From the NCBI GenBank assembly GCA_016196225.1, contig JACPXZ010000035.1, positions 1 to 64,000 on the forward strand: 64,000 nt of DNA, read 5' to 3'. A program made the translations under genes and the position numbers. Below are positions 9,413 to 19,220 of this stretch, in pieces. This stretch comes from Candidatus Peregrinibacteria bacterium (lineage in GTDB: Bacteria; Patescibacteriota; Gracilibacteria; Peribacterales; Peribacteraceae). Under the pieces are notes generated by a model. It ran no database searches and was not told the origin of the DNA. It was given only the letters and a program-made list of their open reading frames with translations. Within the stretch, counting starts at the first letter, position 1, and the number at the start of each line of letters is the position of its first letter.

Positions 9413-11024
9413 ACTCGGGATGGAACTGCGTCCCGACCATAAACGGATGACCTTCGACCTCCACAATTTCCGCTAAGCCTGTCTCTGGCCATATACCCGA
9501 AAAAACAAGACCATGCTTTTCGAGCCTCACACGAAAATCGTTATTGAACTCATACCGGTGACGGTGACGTTCGGATATTTCACTCCGTCCATACGCTTCG
9601 AATGCTTTTGTTCCCGCTTGCACCGCACAGGTATACGCCCCAAGACGAAGAGTCCCTCCTTTTTCTTTCCCCTCGTGTTGTCCGGGTAAAAAGTGCACAA
9701 CATATTTTGAAGGATCGAGAATTTTCTTTTCGTCAAATTCTTGACTGGTGAGAGTGCCATCCTTCAAGACATCGCGTGCAAAATCAATCACCATCAGCTG
9801 TGCCCCAAGACATAGTCCCAAATACGGGACTCCCTGCGTCCGTGCAAAACGTGCCGCCGCCATTTTCCCTTCGACCCCGCGCGATCCAAATCCGCCCGGC
9901 ACAACGATCCCGGCGCATCTTTTAAGATCCTCCCAAAGGGGACTCCCTGCACTTTCCAGCTCTTCACTGTCAATAAGCATAATATCCGCCTTATGATTGT
10001 GGTGAACCGCAGCGGATCTAATCGCCTCATAGACACTTAAATATGCATCCTTCACATGAAGATACTTCCCCACAAGTGCAATGGGGATAAGATGCTCTTG
10101 AGCTTCTTCATGGAGACGTCTCCCCTCCTCCCACTCGGACATATCGGGTGCAAGTGTGAGCCCCAAGTATCGTCCCATCACCTCTGCAATATGATGTTCT
10201 TGTTCGAGATACAAAGGAACATCATAAATCGAGTGAAGGGTTGGAGCGGGGATCACCGCATCGCGTCGAACACCGCAAAAAAGTGAAATTTTATCGAGGA
10301 GTTCCATAGGGATAGCCCGATCGGCTCTCGCAAGAATCATGTCCGGTTGCAGGCCAGATTCTCGCACTTTAATCACAGAATGCTGCATCGGTTTGGTCTT
10401 CAGTTCATCAGATGCTTCCATGTGAGGAACAAATCCCATGTGTACATGACACGTACGATTCGGTCCCAATTCAGAGCGCAGTTGTCGAATGGCTTCCAAG
10501 AAAACCGCTCCTTCGATGTCCCCCACCGTCCCACCGACTTCCACAATCACGATGTCAGCCTTCGATTCTTTTGCAGCACGATGCATCCGCTCTTTGATAG
10601 TGTCTGTGACATGCGGAATATATTGGACGGTCCCTCCGAGATACTCACCACGACGTTCATTATCAAGAACAGTCCTGAATACCTGCCCGGCAGTAATCGA
10701 ACTCATGCGCGTAAGGGATTCATTCACAAATCGCTCATAGTGTCCGATGTCGAGATCTGTCTCCGCTCCATCATCGGTGACAAAGACTTCTCCATGCTGA
10801 AAAGGATTCATCGTTCCCGAATCCACATTGAGATACGGATCGAGCTTTTGGAAAAATACTCTCTGCCTTGCGGCCTTCATAATCGCCCCGATGCTCGCTG
10901 CGGCAATACCCTTCCCAAGGGAACTACTTACCCCTCCCGTAATAAAAATAAAGCGGGTTTCTAACCCGCTCTTCTCGCAAGAGTTTTCACGGCCCGCCGG
11001 AGAATCCTCTGCACGCCGTTTCAT
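9330..11024 (-). CDS. pyrG: CTP synthase
   Basis: FIFITGGVSSSLGKGIAAASIGAIMKA, DPYLNVDSGTMNPFQHGEVFVTDDGAETDLDIGHYERF, glutaminase GLCLGAQL; start may be internal. Confidence 0.95.
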   Translation of the reverse strand: MKRRAEDSPAGRENSCEKSGLETRFIFITGGVSSSLGKGIAAASIGAIMKAARQRVFFQKLDPYLNVDSGTMNPFQHGEVFVTDDGAETDLDIGHYERFVNESLTRMSSITAGQVFRTVLDNERRGEYLGGTVQYIPHVTDTIKERMHRAAKESKADIVIVEVGGTVGDIEGAVFLEAIRQLRSELGPNRTCHVHMGFVPHMEASDELKTKPMQHSVIKVRESGLQPDMILARADRAIPMELLDKISLFCGVRRDAVIPAPTLHSIYDVPLYLEQEHHIAEVMGRYLGLTLAPDMSEWEEGRRLHEEAQEHLIPIALVGKYLHVKDAYLSVYEAIRSAAVHHNHKADIMLIDSEELESAGSPLWEDLKRCAGIVVPGGFGSRGVEGKMAAARFARTQGVPYLGLCLGAQLMVIDFARDVLKDGTLTSQEFDEKKILDPSKYVVHFLPGQHEGKEKGGTLRLGAYTCAVQAGTKAFEAYGRSEISERHRHRYEFNNDFRVRLEKHGLVFSGIWPETGLAEIVEVEGHPFMVGTQFHPEFKSRPHHPHPMFAKFAEAALACHAGGL

Positions 11025-11078
11025 AAAACAGGGGAAGTATACGTCCTTTTTGGCTTAGCGCAAGAGTAATAGAAAAAC

Positions 11079-11107
11079 TTGACAAAAAATGTAAAAATGC
11101 ATAATAA
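11079..11107 (+). promoter_or_regulatory. Sigma70-like promoter with predicted leaderless transcript
   Basis: TTGACA-17 nt-TAATAA; the -10 ends 6 nt before the ATG at 11114. Confidence 0.6.
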
Positions 11108-11113
11108 TGTCAT

Positions 11114-12118
11114 ATGCCCTCCACTGCGGACATTGCAGACATCGTCCGAGAAGAGACAGAAAAAATAAACGATGGACATGTGCGCACACTCTCAACAGAA
11201 CTCCTCTCTCAATGGCTTGAGAACACAACGCCTGAGAGTTTTTGCAAAGACGTGATTTATCTACGGATACGGGAGCTCGAAGGCAATACACGAAGAAATG
11301 CCCGACTTCTTCTTGGCCGCATCAAAAACAGGATTGCAGACGAAGCAGCGAGAGTCGCTATCATGGAAGCTCGGCATCGTCCAAGCGTAAAAAAAATGAG
11401 CAAAGAAATTCTCGATGCCTACAACCTCATTGAACGCCTGGGGAGAGGGATTGTGTACTTCGGATCATCAAAAACAGAACCCGGGGAAACGTACTACGAA
11501 CTGACAAAACAGCTTGGTAGAGAGATATATCTCCTCCTCGGATCAACATCGTGGTCAGGTGCCGGACCCGGCCAAATGGAAGCAGCACTCAAAGGTGCCA
11601 AGGAGGCAGGAGGAAAGATCGGGGGCATCAAAATTCTCCTCGATAAAAACACGAGCCAGAAAGAAGAAAATCCATCTCCAATTCTTCCTCCCGAATGTAT
11701 CGCCTCATGCAATTACTTCGGCCCACGGAAGATTGGACTTGTCGATGCAGGAGTACGGATGACCAAAGAGGACAAAAGTGCATACATCTTCTTACCAGGC
11801 GGATACGGAACGCTTGACGAATACGGTGAAATGCTCTGCCTACAGCAGCTCACAAAAATCGGCTCCAGCGAACCGGTGCCGGTGATCCTCGTCAACTACG
11901 ATAGTCTCGTCGAGAGCGGCGGATACTACGATCACCTCTTACAATTCTTGAGTAGTTGCACGCAAAAAGGAGCAATCGGGAAGGACAAAAGGGCGCTCTC
12001 CCCCGATGATCTCACCCTCTTCCGCGTCTGCCGCACCAACCGCGAAGTACTCGACTTTCTCGCAGACTGGTATGAGATTCCGGAAGAAAAAAGGGGGTAC
12101 GAGAAAAGGATTACTTAA
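11114..12118 (+). CDS. LOG-family (lysine decarboxylase-like) protein with N-terminal extension
   Basis: WSGAGPGQMEAALKGAKEAGG and FLPGGYGTLDEYGEML (PGGxGTxxE). Confidence 0.75.
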   Translation: MPSTADIADIVREETEKINDGHVRTLSTELLSQWLENTTPESFCKDVIYLRIRELEGNTRRNARLLLGRIKNRIADEAARVAIMEARHRPSVKKMSKEILDAYNLIERLGRGIVYFGSSKTEPGETYYELTKQLGREIYLLLGSTSWSGAGPGQMEAALKGAKEAGGKIGGIKILLDKNTSQKEENPSPILPPECIASCNYFGPRKIGLVDAGVRMTKEDKSAYIFLPGGYGTLDEYGEMLCLQQLTKIGSSEPVPVILVNYDSLVESGGYYDHLLQFLSSCTQKGAIGKDKRALSPDDLTLFRVCRTNREVLDFLADWYEIPEEKRGYEKRIT

Positions 12119-12143
12119 AAAATCCCGTTTCCTGAATGCATCC

Positions 12144-12536
12144 CTATACTGCACGAACCCGTATTTTTTTGAATGTACTTCGAACGACACTCTTGGCTCT
12201 CTTTTGTGCACTCTTCGCCGTCTTGAGCGCTGCCCGCTGTGCTTGGATCTCACTTTTTTTAACGACACGTGTTATTTCTTTTTGCATACCGGCAAGGGAT
12301 CGTTGAACAAATGCCTTGGTCTTCTCCACATTCTTCTGGACATCGGGGTTGTCCAAAAAATCACGCACCTGATCCCCCACCTTCTTCCCATCGCGTTGTA
12401 GGTGCTTGCCCAAGATTTTCGCCGCATCCTCCGCATTCTTGGCATCAGCAAGTTCATCGCGCAGCCGGGAATTACTAAATACATATCCCGCTACTGCACC
12501 ACCGAGCGTGCCGATGAGGAGAGAAAGCTTGCGCAT
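12144..12536 (-). CDS. YtxH-like small membrane-anchored protein
   Basis: MRKLSLLIGTLGGAVAGYVFSNS TM anchor followed by a Lys/Ala-rich helical tail. Confidence 0.5.
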   Translation of the reverse strand: MRKLSLLIGTLGGAVAGYVFSNSRLRDELADAKNAEDAAKILGKHLQRDGKKVGDQVRDFLDNPDVQKNVEKTKAFVQRSLAGMQKEITRVVKKSEIQAQRAALKTAKSAQKRAKSVVRSTFKKIRVRAV

Positions 12537-12592
12537 GCGGAAAATTCTACGGGAAAACATGCGGTATTTGCAATTGTTAAATTGCTAAATTG

Positions 12593-14302
12593 TTAGTTGT
12601 TGATCGTACGCCTAAGATGCCGCTTTTCCTGGTGTTGATGGGCGCGACGATGGGACTCGTCGCGCAGTCGCATGAGCAAAAAGACTGCCGGAGAATCGGC
12701 GGGGAACGGAACCGGAAGAGAATCATCCAAACGAAACACCTCCTCTTCGCGCTTGGCCAGCGCAATCACCGGAATATCAATTTGTAATTCTTTCAAAACA
12801 GAAGCCGCCGTGCTTAACTGCCCCTTGCCTCCGTCAACCACAAGAAGATCCGGCGCAGATATGAGGGATACGTCGGGTTTTTTCTTTTTTCCATCAAGTT
12901 CTTCCCGATATGTTTTATTTGAGAGATATATTAACCGTCGCTGTAGGACTTCTTTGAGAGCGGCGTAGTCGTCAATGTCGCCCGACCGTAGCGTACGAAT
13001 GGTGAACGATCGATATTCATCGTTCGCAGGTTTTCCATTTTTAAAAACCACCATACTCCCAACCGTCTCGGTCCCACCGAGGTGGGAGGTATCATATCCT
13101 TCGATACGACGAGGCGCGCGTTTGAGTGAAAGGATCTCTTGCAATTCTTTAAGAGCCTCCTTGAGATTCGCCGCTTCCGCCTCCCATTTGGCATTCTGCT
13201 GCTGCACTTTCTGCTCTGCATTAAACTCAGCCATATTCAAAAGTTTGGATTTCTTCCCGCGGCGCGGGATATGAATCCTCACGCGTGTACCGCCCCGCTT
13301 CCTCCTCAGCCAATCCTCTAACATATTCTTATCCATCACTTCCGTACCACAAACAATGACATCCGGGATATCGGGACTGTCACTATAGTATTGCTGAATA
13401 AACTGCGTGATAACCGAGGACTCCGTCTCAAATTTCCCCACAAGAATAAAACTCAATTCATTGATGAGTCGTCCGCTCCGCTCGTGCAAAAGAACGACCT
13501 GCGCTTTATTGTGATGCACCGCGACCCCCAGAACATCGGCATTTTCTCGAGAGGTATCCGAAACAATCTGTTTTTCTTTTGTTTTCAGTCGTCCCAAGAT
13601 ATCCCGATACCGTGCCGCTCGTTCGAATTGCTTTTGGATAGCTGCTTCCTGCATACATTCTCTCAACCTTGTCATTGCTTCCCTGTGATCTCCCCTCAAA
13701 AACCGCATGACCTTCTCAATCCGCGATCGGTATTCCTCTTGGGAAATTTTTCCAATACACAATCCATTACACTTCCCAATCTGGTACTCAAGACATGGAT
13801 GATCTTTCCCAATCTTCCCACACGCCCGCCATCCCCATAACTCATGGAGCATCTCCAACATCTCCTTTACTTCCCATGTCTTGATAAAGGGACCAAAATA
13901 TTTTCCACGATCCCCAATTATTTTTCTCATCGTTGAAATCCTCGGATAATCTTCATCTGTCGACACATGAATATACGTGTAATTCTTATCATCTTTCATC
14001 AGCACGTTATATTTAGGTCGTAATTCCTTAATAAGATTGGTTTCGAGGATCAGTGCTTCGAGTTCCGATCGCGTTAATGTAGTCTCAAAATCCCGGATTT
14101 TTTCCTGCAGAGATCGCTTCCATGGGGAAGCGGGTTTTTCCTTTGTACTCAAATAACTCCTCAGCCTCGATCTCAAATCCTTCGCCTTACCTACATATAA
14201 AATATCCCCCTTCTCATCAATCCAGCGATATACCCCACAAACATGCGGGACGATCGCCAGGCGACTGCGGAGATGGCGCAAATGATCCACGCGCCATATC
14301 AT
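12593..14302 (-). CDS. uvrC: Excinuclease ABC subunit C, apparently lacking the C-terminal HhH region
   Basis: GVYRWIDEKGDILYVGKAKDLRSRLRSYL (GIY-YIG), UVR motif region, RRIEGYDTSHLGGTETVGSMVVFKNG, LLVVDGGKGQL, RLRDESHR. Confidence 0.9.
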   Translation of the reverse strand: MIWRVDHLRHLRSRLAIVPHVCGVYRWIDEKGDILYVGKAKDLRSRLRSYLSTKEKPASPWKRSLQEKIRDFETTLTRSELEALILETNLIKELRPKYNVLMKDDKNYTYIHVSTDEDYPRISTMRKIIGDRGKYFGPFIKTWEVKEMLEMLHELWGWRACGKIGKDHPCLEYQIGKCNGLCIGKISQEEYRSRIEKVMRFLRGDHREAMTRLRECMQEAAIQKQFERAARYRDILGRLKTKEKQIVSDTSRENADVLGVAVHHNKAQVVLLHERSGRLINELSFILVGKFETESSVITQFIQQYYSDSPDIPDVIVCGTEVMDKNMLEDWLRRKRGGTRVRIHIPRRGKKSKLLNMAEFNAEQKVQQQNAKWEAEAANLKEALKELQEILSLKRAPRRIEGYDTSHLGGTETVGSMVVFKNGKPANDEYRSFTIRTLRSGDIDDYAALKEVLQRRLIYLSNKTYREELDGKKKKPDVSLISAPDLLVVDGGKGQLSTAASVLKELQIDIPVIALAKREEEVFRLDDSLPVPFPADSPAVFLLMRLRDESHRRAHQHQEKRHLRRTINN

Positions 14303-14310
14303 AACGCCAA

Positions 14311-15099
14311 ATGCAGCCACTCGTTTCCGTACTCGTCTTGAATTACCGTACTCCTGGACAAACCGTATTCTGCGTCCAGAATCTCCTTGAACAAACTATT
14401 GCGCAAAAAATGGAAATCATTGTGATCGATAACCATTCGCAAGACGATTCGATTGGGGTATTTAGGAATAGATTGGGAAATGTGCGTATTGTTGAAACAC
14501 CGCACAATCTTGGGTTTGGCGCAGGATACAATTACGGTGCCCGCTATGCACATGGCCTCTCCCTCCTCATCAATAACCCAGCCAAAATACTTCGACATGA
14601 TGCCCTGGCAGAACTCGTCCATTCACTCGACCAAGATCCATCCATTGGCATCATCGCCCCACAGATTTTCCATGCGGATGGGTCACGCCGCAGTGCCATG
14701 CGCTCTTTCCCCACACCGCTCGATATCCTCATCAAACGAACTCTCCTTAAAAACATCTTTCCGCACCGATTAGCGCACTATTTACGACTCGATGCAGACC
14801 CTCTCCAACAACAAGAGACAGATTGGGTTATTGGAGGATGTTTCCTCATACGACGTGAACTCTTCAGCAACATCCGAGGATTCGATGAACGGTTTTTTCT
14901 TTTCTTCGAAGATATCGATCTTTGTCGACGGGTACACATGACAAACCAACGAGTTATGTACAACCCATCCGCAACCGCTGTTGATAAAAAAGAACGCCTT
15001 AGCGGCGAGGGGTTTTGGGATCTCATCCTCTCTCAAACAGGGAGAACACATCTTATAAGCGCTGGAAAATACTTCTGGAAGTGGGGCATGACTCCTTGA
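14311..15099 (+). CDS. Glycosyltransferase family 2
   Basis: VSVLVLNYRTPGQT, IIVIDNHSQDDSI, NLGFGAGYNYGARYA, DWVIGGCFLIRRELF, FFEDIDLCRR. Confidence 0.85.
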   Translation: MQPLVSVLVLNYRTPGQTVFCVQNLLEQTIAQKMEIIVIDNHSQDDSIGVFRNRLGNVRIVETPHNLGFGAGYNYGARYAHGLSLLINNPAKILRHDALAELVHSLDQDPSIGIIAPQIFHADGSRRSAMRSFPTPLDILIKRTLLKNIFPHRLAHYLRLDADPLQQQETDWVIGGCFLIRRELFSNIRGFDERFFLFFEDIDLCRRVHMTNQRVMYNPSATAVDKKERLSGEGFWDLILSQTGRTHLISAGKYFWKWGMTP

Positions 15100-15136
15100 C
15101 CACGCGTCCACCCCTCCACTACCCTCTTCTGGCTCT

Positions 15137-15826
15137 ATGGACATGATTCCGCTATCGGCCCAGATGCGCCTTCCCGTGCCATCCGCGCGCGTTTTACGCA
15201 GACAGGGGGTCGTCCCATGCATTCTCTATGGATATAAAACCGACAATACTCTTCTCTCCTGCAAGGAAATCCCTTTACAAAAGGCCTTTACTGCCGCCGG
15301 ACAGAGTACGCTCGTAGAGCTCGATATTGGAACACATAAAGTTCCCGCGCTCTTTTATCACGTGGCGTATGATCCGGTCACCGACAACATTGCGCATGTT
15401 GACTTTTATGCCGTGAATATGAAAGAAGAAGTGGAAGCAGAGGTCCCTATCCGCTTTACCGACACCGCGCCGGCCACGAAAGAAGTTGGCGTCATTCTCG
15501 TGACTCCTCTTACACGTGTTACGGTAAGATCCCTCCCCGCCTCCCTCCCTCACTCCCTCAATATTTCGCTCTCTCCCCTCCAAAAAATTCACGATGTCCT
15601 CTACATTCGAGACATCCCTCTTCCGGCAGGAGTCACCATCACCGACGATGCAGACACCGTGATCGCCATCGCTCAGGAACAACGCATCGAAGAGGAGCCG
15701 GAACCCACGGTAACGGCAGAAGCGGTGGAAGGGGCAACACCCGCAATCGCGGAAGGGGAAGAAGCTGCTCCCACGGTAGCCACCAAAGACGCACCCAAAG
15801 GAAAAAAGGAGAAAAAAGAAGAATAA
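15137..15826 (+). CDS. rplY: 50S ribosomal protein L25 (CTC form)
   Basis: QGVVPCILYGYK, VPALFYHVAYDPVTDNIAHVDFYAVN, VEAEVPIRF; acidic/Lys-rich C-terminal tail. Confidence 0.87.
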   Translation: MDMIPLSAQMRLPVPSARVLRRQGVVPCILYGYKTDNTLLSCKEIPLQKAFTAAGQSTLVELDIGTHKVPALFYHVAYDPVTDNIAHVDFYAVNMKEEVEAEVPIRFTDTAPATKEVGVILVTPLTRVTVRSLPASLPHSLNISLSPLQKIHDVLYIRDIPLPAGVTITDDADTVIAIAQEQRIEEEPEPTVTAEAVEGATPAIAEGEEAAPTVATKDAPKGKKEKKEE

Positions 15827-15840
15827 CGTTTGGTATTTTT

Positions 15841-16845
15841 GTGATGACAAAGATCCTCTCCGGGCTGCTGCTCCTCCTGACAATTGTTGTGGGATGGAAT
15901 ATTTCCCTGTCCGGTACCATCCCTTCGACTACATTAGAATCCAAACCCATCGAAGCAGCGAACAGCGTGTCGATGGGAGAGGTACCGGACTTTTTATCGC
16001 GCCTCTCGCTTCTCCCCGTCACCCCCAAGTCACCGCCTCTCATCGCGATCGTCATCGAAAATCATGAAGATGCGCGGCCTTTTCAAAAAGGATTGGACCA
16101 TGCACTCTTTATCAGTGAGTTTTTGGTGGAAGGATTTATATCAAGATTTGTCGCACTCTTTTCTATTACCGATCTTCCCGAGACCGTTGGTCCTGTCCGA
16201 TCACTGCGCCCGTATTTTGTCGACGCCCTACAATCCTGGACGTCGCTCTTTTTATACGCCGGCGGAAGTCCCGAGGCATTGGAACATATCCAACAAACAA
16301 CCATTCCCCATATCAACGGACTCTTCCTTCCTGAACACTTTATTCGCAACCCGGCAATCTCCGAACCTCACAATGTATTTCTATCCAAAAAAGCCATGAT
16401 GGATCTTTTGACACGTTCACCTCAAACAAATAAACACTCTCTCAATCTCCCCCGCGGTCCCCTGTCATCGGATCAATCTATACGCGAGATACGCGTCAAT
16501 TTTTTTAACCCCGTCCACAATGTACGGTTTACCTATGACCCCCCGACCGCGAGTTACATCCGCATGAACGGTGTCATAGAGACTGGAACGAGTCCGCGGA
16601 ACATTCTTATGATCCAAGCACCGATAAAAAACGTCGGATCGTATGGACGATTGGATATTCCACTCGAGGGCACCGGATCACTCCTCCTCTTCCAATCTGG
16701 AAAAATGAGTACGGGGATATGGCAAAAAGACTCTGCCGATAAACCGTTTTCTTTTGTCGATCAACAAAATCAAATACTACCGTTTGCAAACGGACAGATC
16801 TGGATGATGGTGTTGGAGACGTTGGAGAGGGTACGGTGGGAGTGA
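15841..16845 (+). CDS. DUF3048-family (YerB-like) exported protein
   Basis: N-terminal TM; PPLIAIVIENHEDARPFQKGLDHALFISEFLVEGFISRFVALF, GPVRSLRPYFVD. Confidence 0.75.
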   Translation: MMTKILSGLLLLLTIVVGWNISLSGTIPSTTLESKPIEAANSVSMGEVPDFLSRLSLLPVTPKSPPLIAIVIENHEDARPFQKGLDHALFISEFLVEGFISRFVALFSITDLPETVGPVRSLRPYFVDALQSWTSLFLYAGGSPEALEHIQQTTIPHINGLFLPEHFIRNPAISEPHNVFLSKKAMMDLLTRSPQTNKHSLNLPRGPLSSDQSIREIRVNFFNPVHNVRFTYDPPTASYIRMNGVIETGTSPRNILMIQAPIKNVGSYGRLDIPLEGTGSLLLFQSGKMSTGIWQKDSADKPFSFVDQQNQILPFANGQIWMMVLETLERVRWE

Positions 16846-16850
16846 AACTA

Positions 16851-19220
16851 TTACTCCTCCTGTAAAAATTCCGGGAGCAGTAGTGGAGGTTTAAGCCCTG
16901 GTATCTTTTCTATTAATTCGAGATCCTCAAGCGCGATCTTCCCGACATACAGCCGCCGGAGATCTCCTTGTCTCTGTACAAAATCATCGATAGCCCGCCA
17001 TCCGCGGAAATACACGATCCCTTTGGTAAATGCACCCGGTTGAGAGGTGTCTGCCATACCTCGTTTGAGACCAATAGCCGTTGTCAATGATTTCGATTGG
17101 TCATACCCCAATTCTTCTTCCAAATATTTTCGGGTATCCGCAAAGGAATGACTGATCGCGTATGCTGTTGCAAGAACCATTTTGGCAGCGGTGTATCGCT
17201 TTTCATGATCCGGAGGCAGCACACGGTTCTGATTGAAAATGGCCAACCCTTCCTGCGTATCAAGATAATTGGCGCACCCCCGTCGTAAGAGATCGAACGG
17301 TTGGTGTTCCCCGTTTTCTGCCGTAAGGACATGCGTTTCGACTTCGTGAGCAATAAGTGATGCGACGTGATCATGTGAAAATACTGCCCCACGGCGAATA
17401 TAGATGTATTTTCGTCCCACGGTACAGTCCGCGACCAACGATGCGCGTACCGACACCTGCCAGTCATGCAGTCCGTATCTCTCCAGTACATCATAAAATA
17501 ACGGAACCGTATCATCGGCATACAAAAGCTCTGCAGTCTGCGGAGGTAACCGACAGGATGTTCGTGCCGCGAGAAATCCCCTCGCATATGCGATGAGAGC
17601 GGGACTCGGCGCGCCAAAGAGAGCCTGCGAACATTCCATCAAGCGCGCGGGATCTCCACGCGATAAAATTAAATGAAGACGCATGAGGAGTTCCCGCCGT
17701 TTCTTCTCAAGGAGAATCCCTAATGGAGATTCGTCCGGTGCAAGATTGTGCAAGCGTTCTTCCAGTTCATCCATATCATCCGGACCGGCACGGTACAGAA
17801 AAGAAGGATTGTATTTTGGGTCTTGTTCTATCCGGGAACGCTCCTCCCGAAGATTGAGCGGTTTTAAGTATTTAAGAATAAGAATCTTACGATCGATTTG
17901 CGAGAGCACCCGATCAACGGCACGAAGATTGTCACGGACCGTCGAATGGATGAGTGTGTGAAATACCTTTTTTGTGGGATCAATGAGAAACCCCGTAAGA
18001 TCCCGCCGCCCGACTGCCGCACGCGCAGAGGCGGATTGTACATCCCCTTCGTGCACGACGGTTTGAATTTTGCGACCACCCAAAATAAACTTTACTTTAT
18101 ATCCTTCGTCGCTCGTTTCGCCGCTCTCCACCGCCTTTTCTCGCTTGAGTTGCTTTATGAGCGATGAAGTAAATATGCTCCATTCCGCATCGGGCGTAAT
18201 GAGGCATGGCACATCGATCGTCGATCCGTCTCCGGCAATTTGCAACACTTCGCGCGGACCTAAAATGGGCCGATCTTCTTTTTCCTCCATACGCCCAATA
18301 CGTTCTCCGAAGAGTTCTTGCGCGAGACGAACCCCCTTCTCCGGCGAACTGACATGCACCCCCTCAACGCGCTCCAGTCGCGTGCGAAGCGGCGTAAGAT
18401 TCGCCACCTGTACCATCAATCCCGCACGCGCATTCACCTCAAGGAGCATCGGACCGCCGTGCGCATCAATCGTGATATCCACGGCAAGATAACCGATATT
18501 CGTGATGTACTGGATGTTGGAACACACATGCAAAATCTCCTCCCAAAAAGGAATTTTAACACCCGATGGATCGCCTCCATGAGGCAGACATTCGATGAGA
18601 TGATGATACTGCGCAGCATGGGTCGTCACTCCTTTGGCAATATCGACACCGATCCCGATTCCACCCAGATGTACATTGGCTTTCCCCTCGCTCTCGCGTG
18701 TCGGGATCCGCACCATCGCCATCACCGGCACAAGATTAAAGACAACGACACGAATGTCAGGGAGTCCCGCAGGACGAAAGGGAGCAAAACACTCGTGACT
18801 CACAAGGATCTGTTCAAAAAATGCCGTGTCGCGACGGCCCCCAAGAGAAAACTTTCCGTCAATAATATCTTCGATATGATGACGCAGATCCATGTCACTC
18901 ATGGGGGTTTTTCCCTGAATAAGGAGTTGATCGTCTTTCCGTCCTTTAAAGACAATAATCCCCTCTCCACCAAACCCCTGATTGGGCTTGAGTACGCATG
19001 CATCCGGAAGAGTCGAAAATGCAAATTCATGCAACTGTTCACGTGACTCGATCCGCGCATAAATCTTTGCGGTGGGAACTCCCCGCGCGGCAAGGAAAGC
19101 CTTGGTCTTTAATTTGTCATCCGCAAGAGCAATGGCCTTCTTGGGATTAAAGGGTTTGATATAGAGAAGATTTCTCGCATTTAAACCAAGGACACCATGA
19201 TGTTTAAAAAATGGCCACAT
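16851..19220 (-). CDS. Fusion: RimK-related ATP-grasp ligase / degenerate retropepsin-like region / DUF1704 'QEGLA' zinc peptidase-like domain
   Basis: GLPDIRVVVFNLVPVMAMVRIPTRESEGKANVHLGGIGIGVDI and LLEVNARAGL (ATP-grasp); AAVGRRDLTGFLIDPTK (retropepsin-like); AHEVETH at 17331..17348 and QEGLA at 17242..17256. Confidence 0.85.
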   Translation of the reverse strand: MWPFFKHHGVLGLNARNLLYIKPFNPKKAIALADDKLKTKAFLAARGVPTAKIYARIESREQLHEFAFSTLPDACVLKPNQGFGGEGIIVFKGRKDDQLLIQGKTPMSDMDLRHHIEDIIDGKFSLGGRRDTAFFEQILVSHECFAPFRPAGLPDIRVVVFNLVPVMAMVRIPTRESEGKANVHLGGIGIGVDIAKGVTTHAAQYHHLIECLPHGGDPSGVKIPFWEEILHVCSNIQYITNIGYLAVDITIDAHGGPMLLEVNARAGLMVQVANLTPLRTRLERVEGVHVSSPEKGVRLAQELFGERIGRMEEKEDRPILGPREVLQIAGDGSTIDVPCLITPDAEWSIFTSSLIKQLKREKAVESGETSDEGYKVKFILGGRKIQTVVHEGDVQSASARAAVGRRDLTGFLIDPTKKVFHTLIHSTVRDNLRAVDRVLSQIDRKILILKYLKPLNLREERSRIEQDPKYNPSFLYRAGPDDMDELEERLHNLAPDESPLGILLEKKRRELLMRLHLILSRGDPARLMECSQALFGAPSPALIAYARGFLAARTSCRLPPQTAELLYADDTVPLFYDVLERYGLHDWQVSVRASLVADCTVGRKYIYIRRGAVFSHDHVASLIAHEVETHVLTAENGEHQPFDLLRRGCANYLDTQEGLAIFNQNRVLPPDHEKRYTAAKMVLATAYAISHSFADTRKYLEEELGYDQSKSLTTAIGLKRGMADTSQPGAFTKGIVYFRGWRAIDDFVQRQGDLRRLYVGKIALEDLELIEKIPGLKPPLLLPEFLQEE

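Noticed and set aside
10347-10964. 205-aa plus-strand ORF opposite pyrG
   Set aside because: Antisense to highly conserved CTP synthase; shadow ORF.
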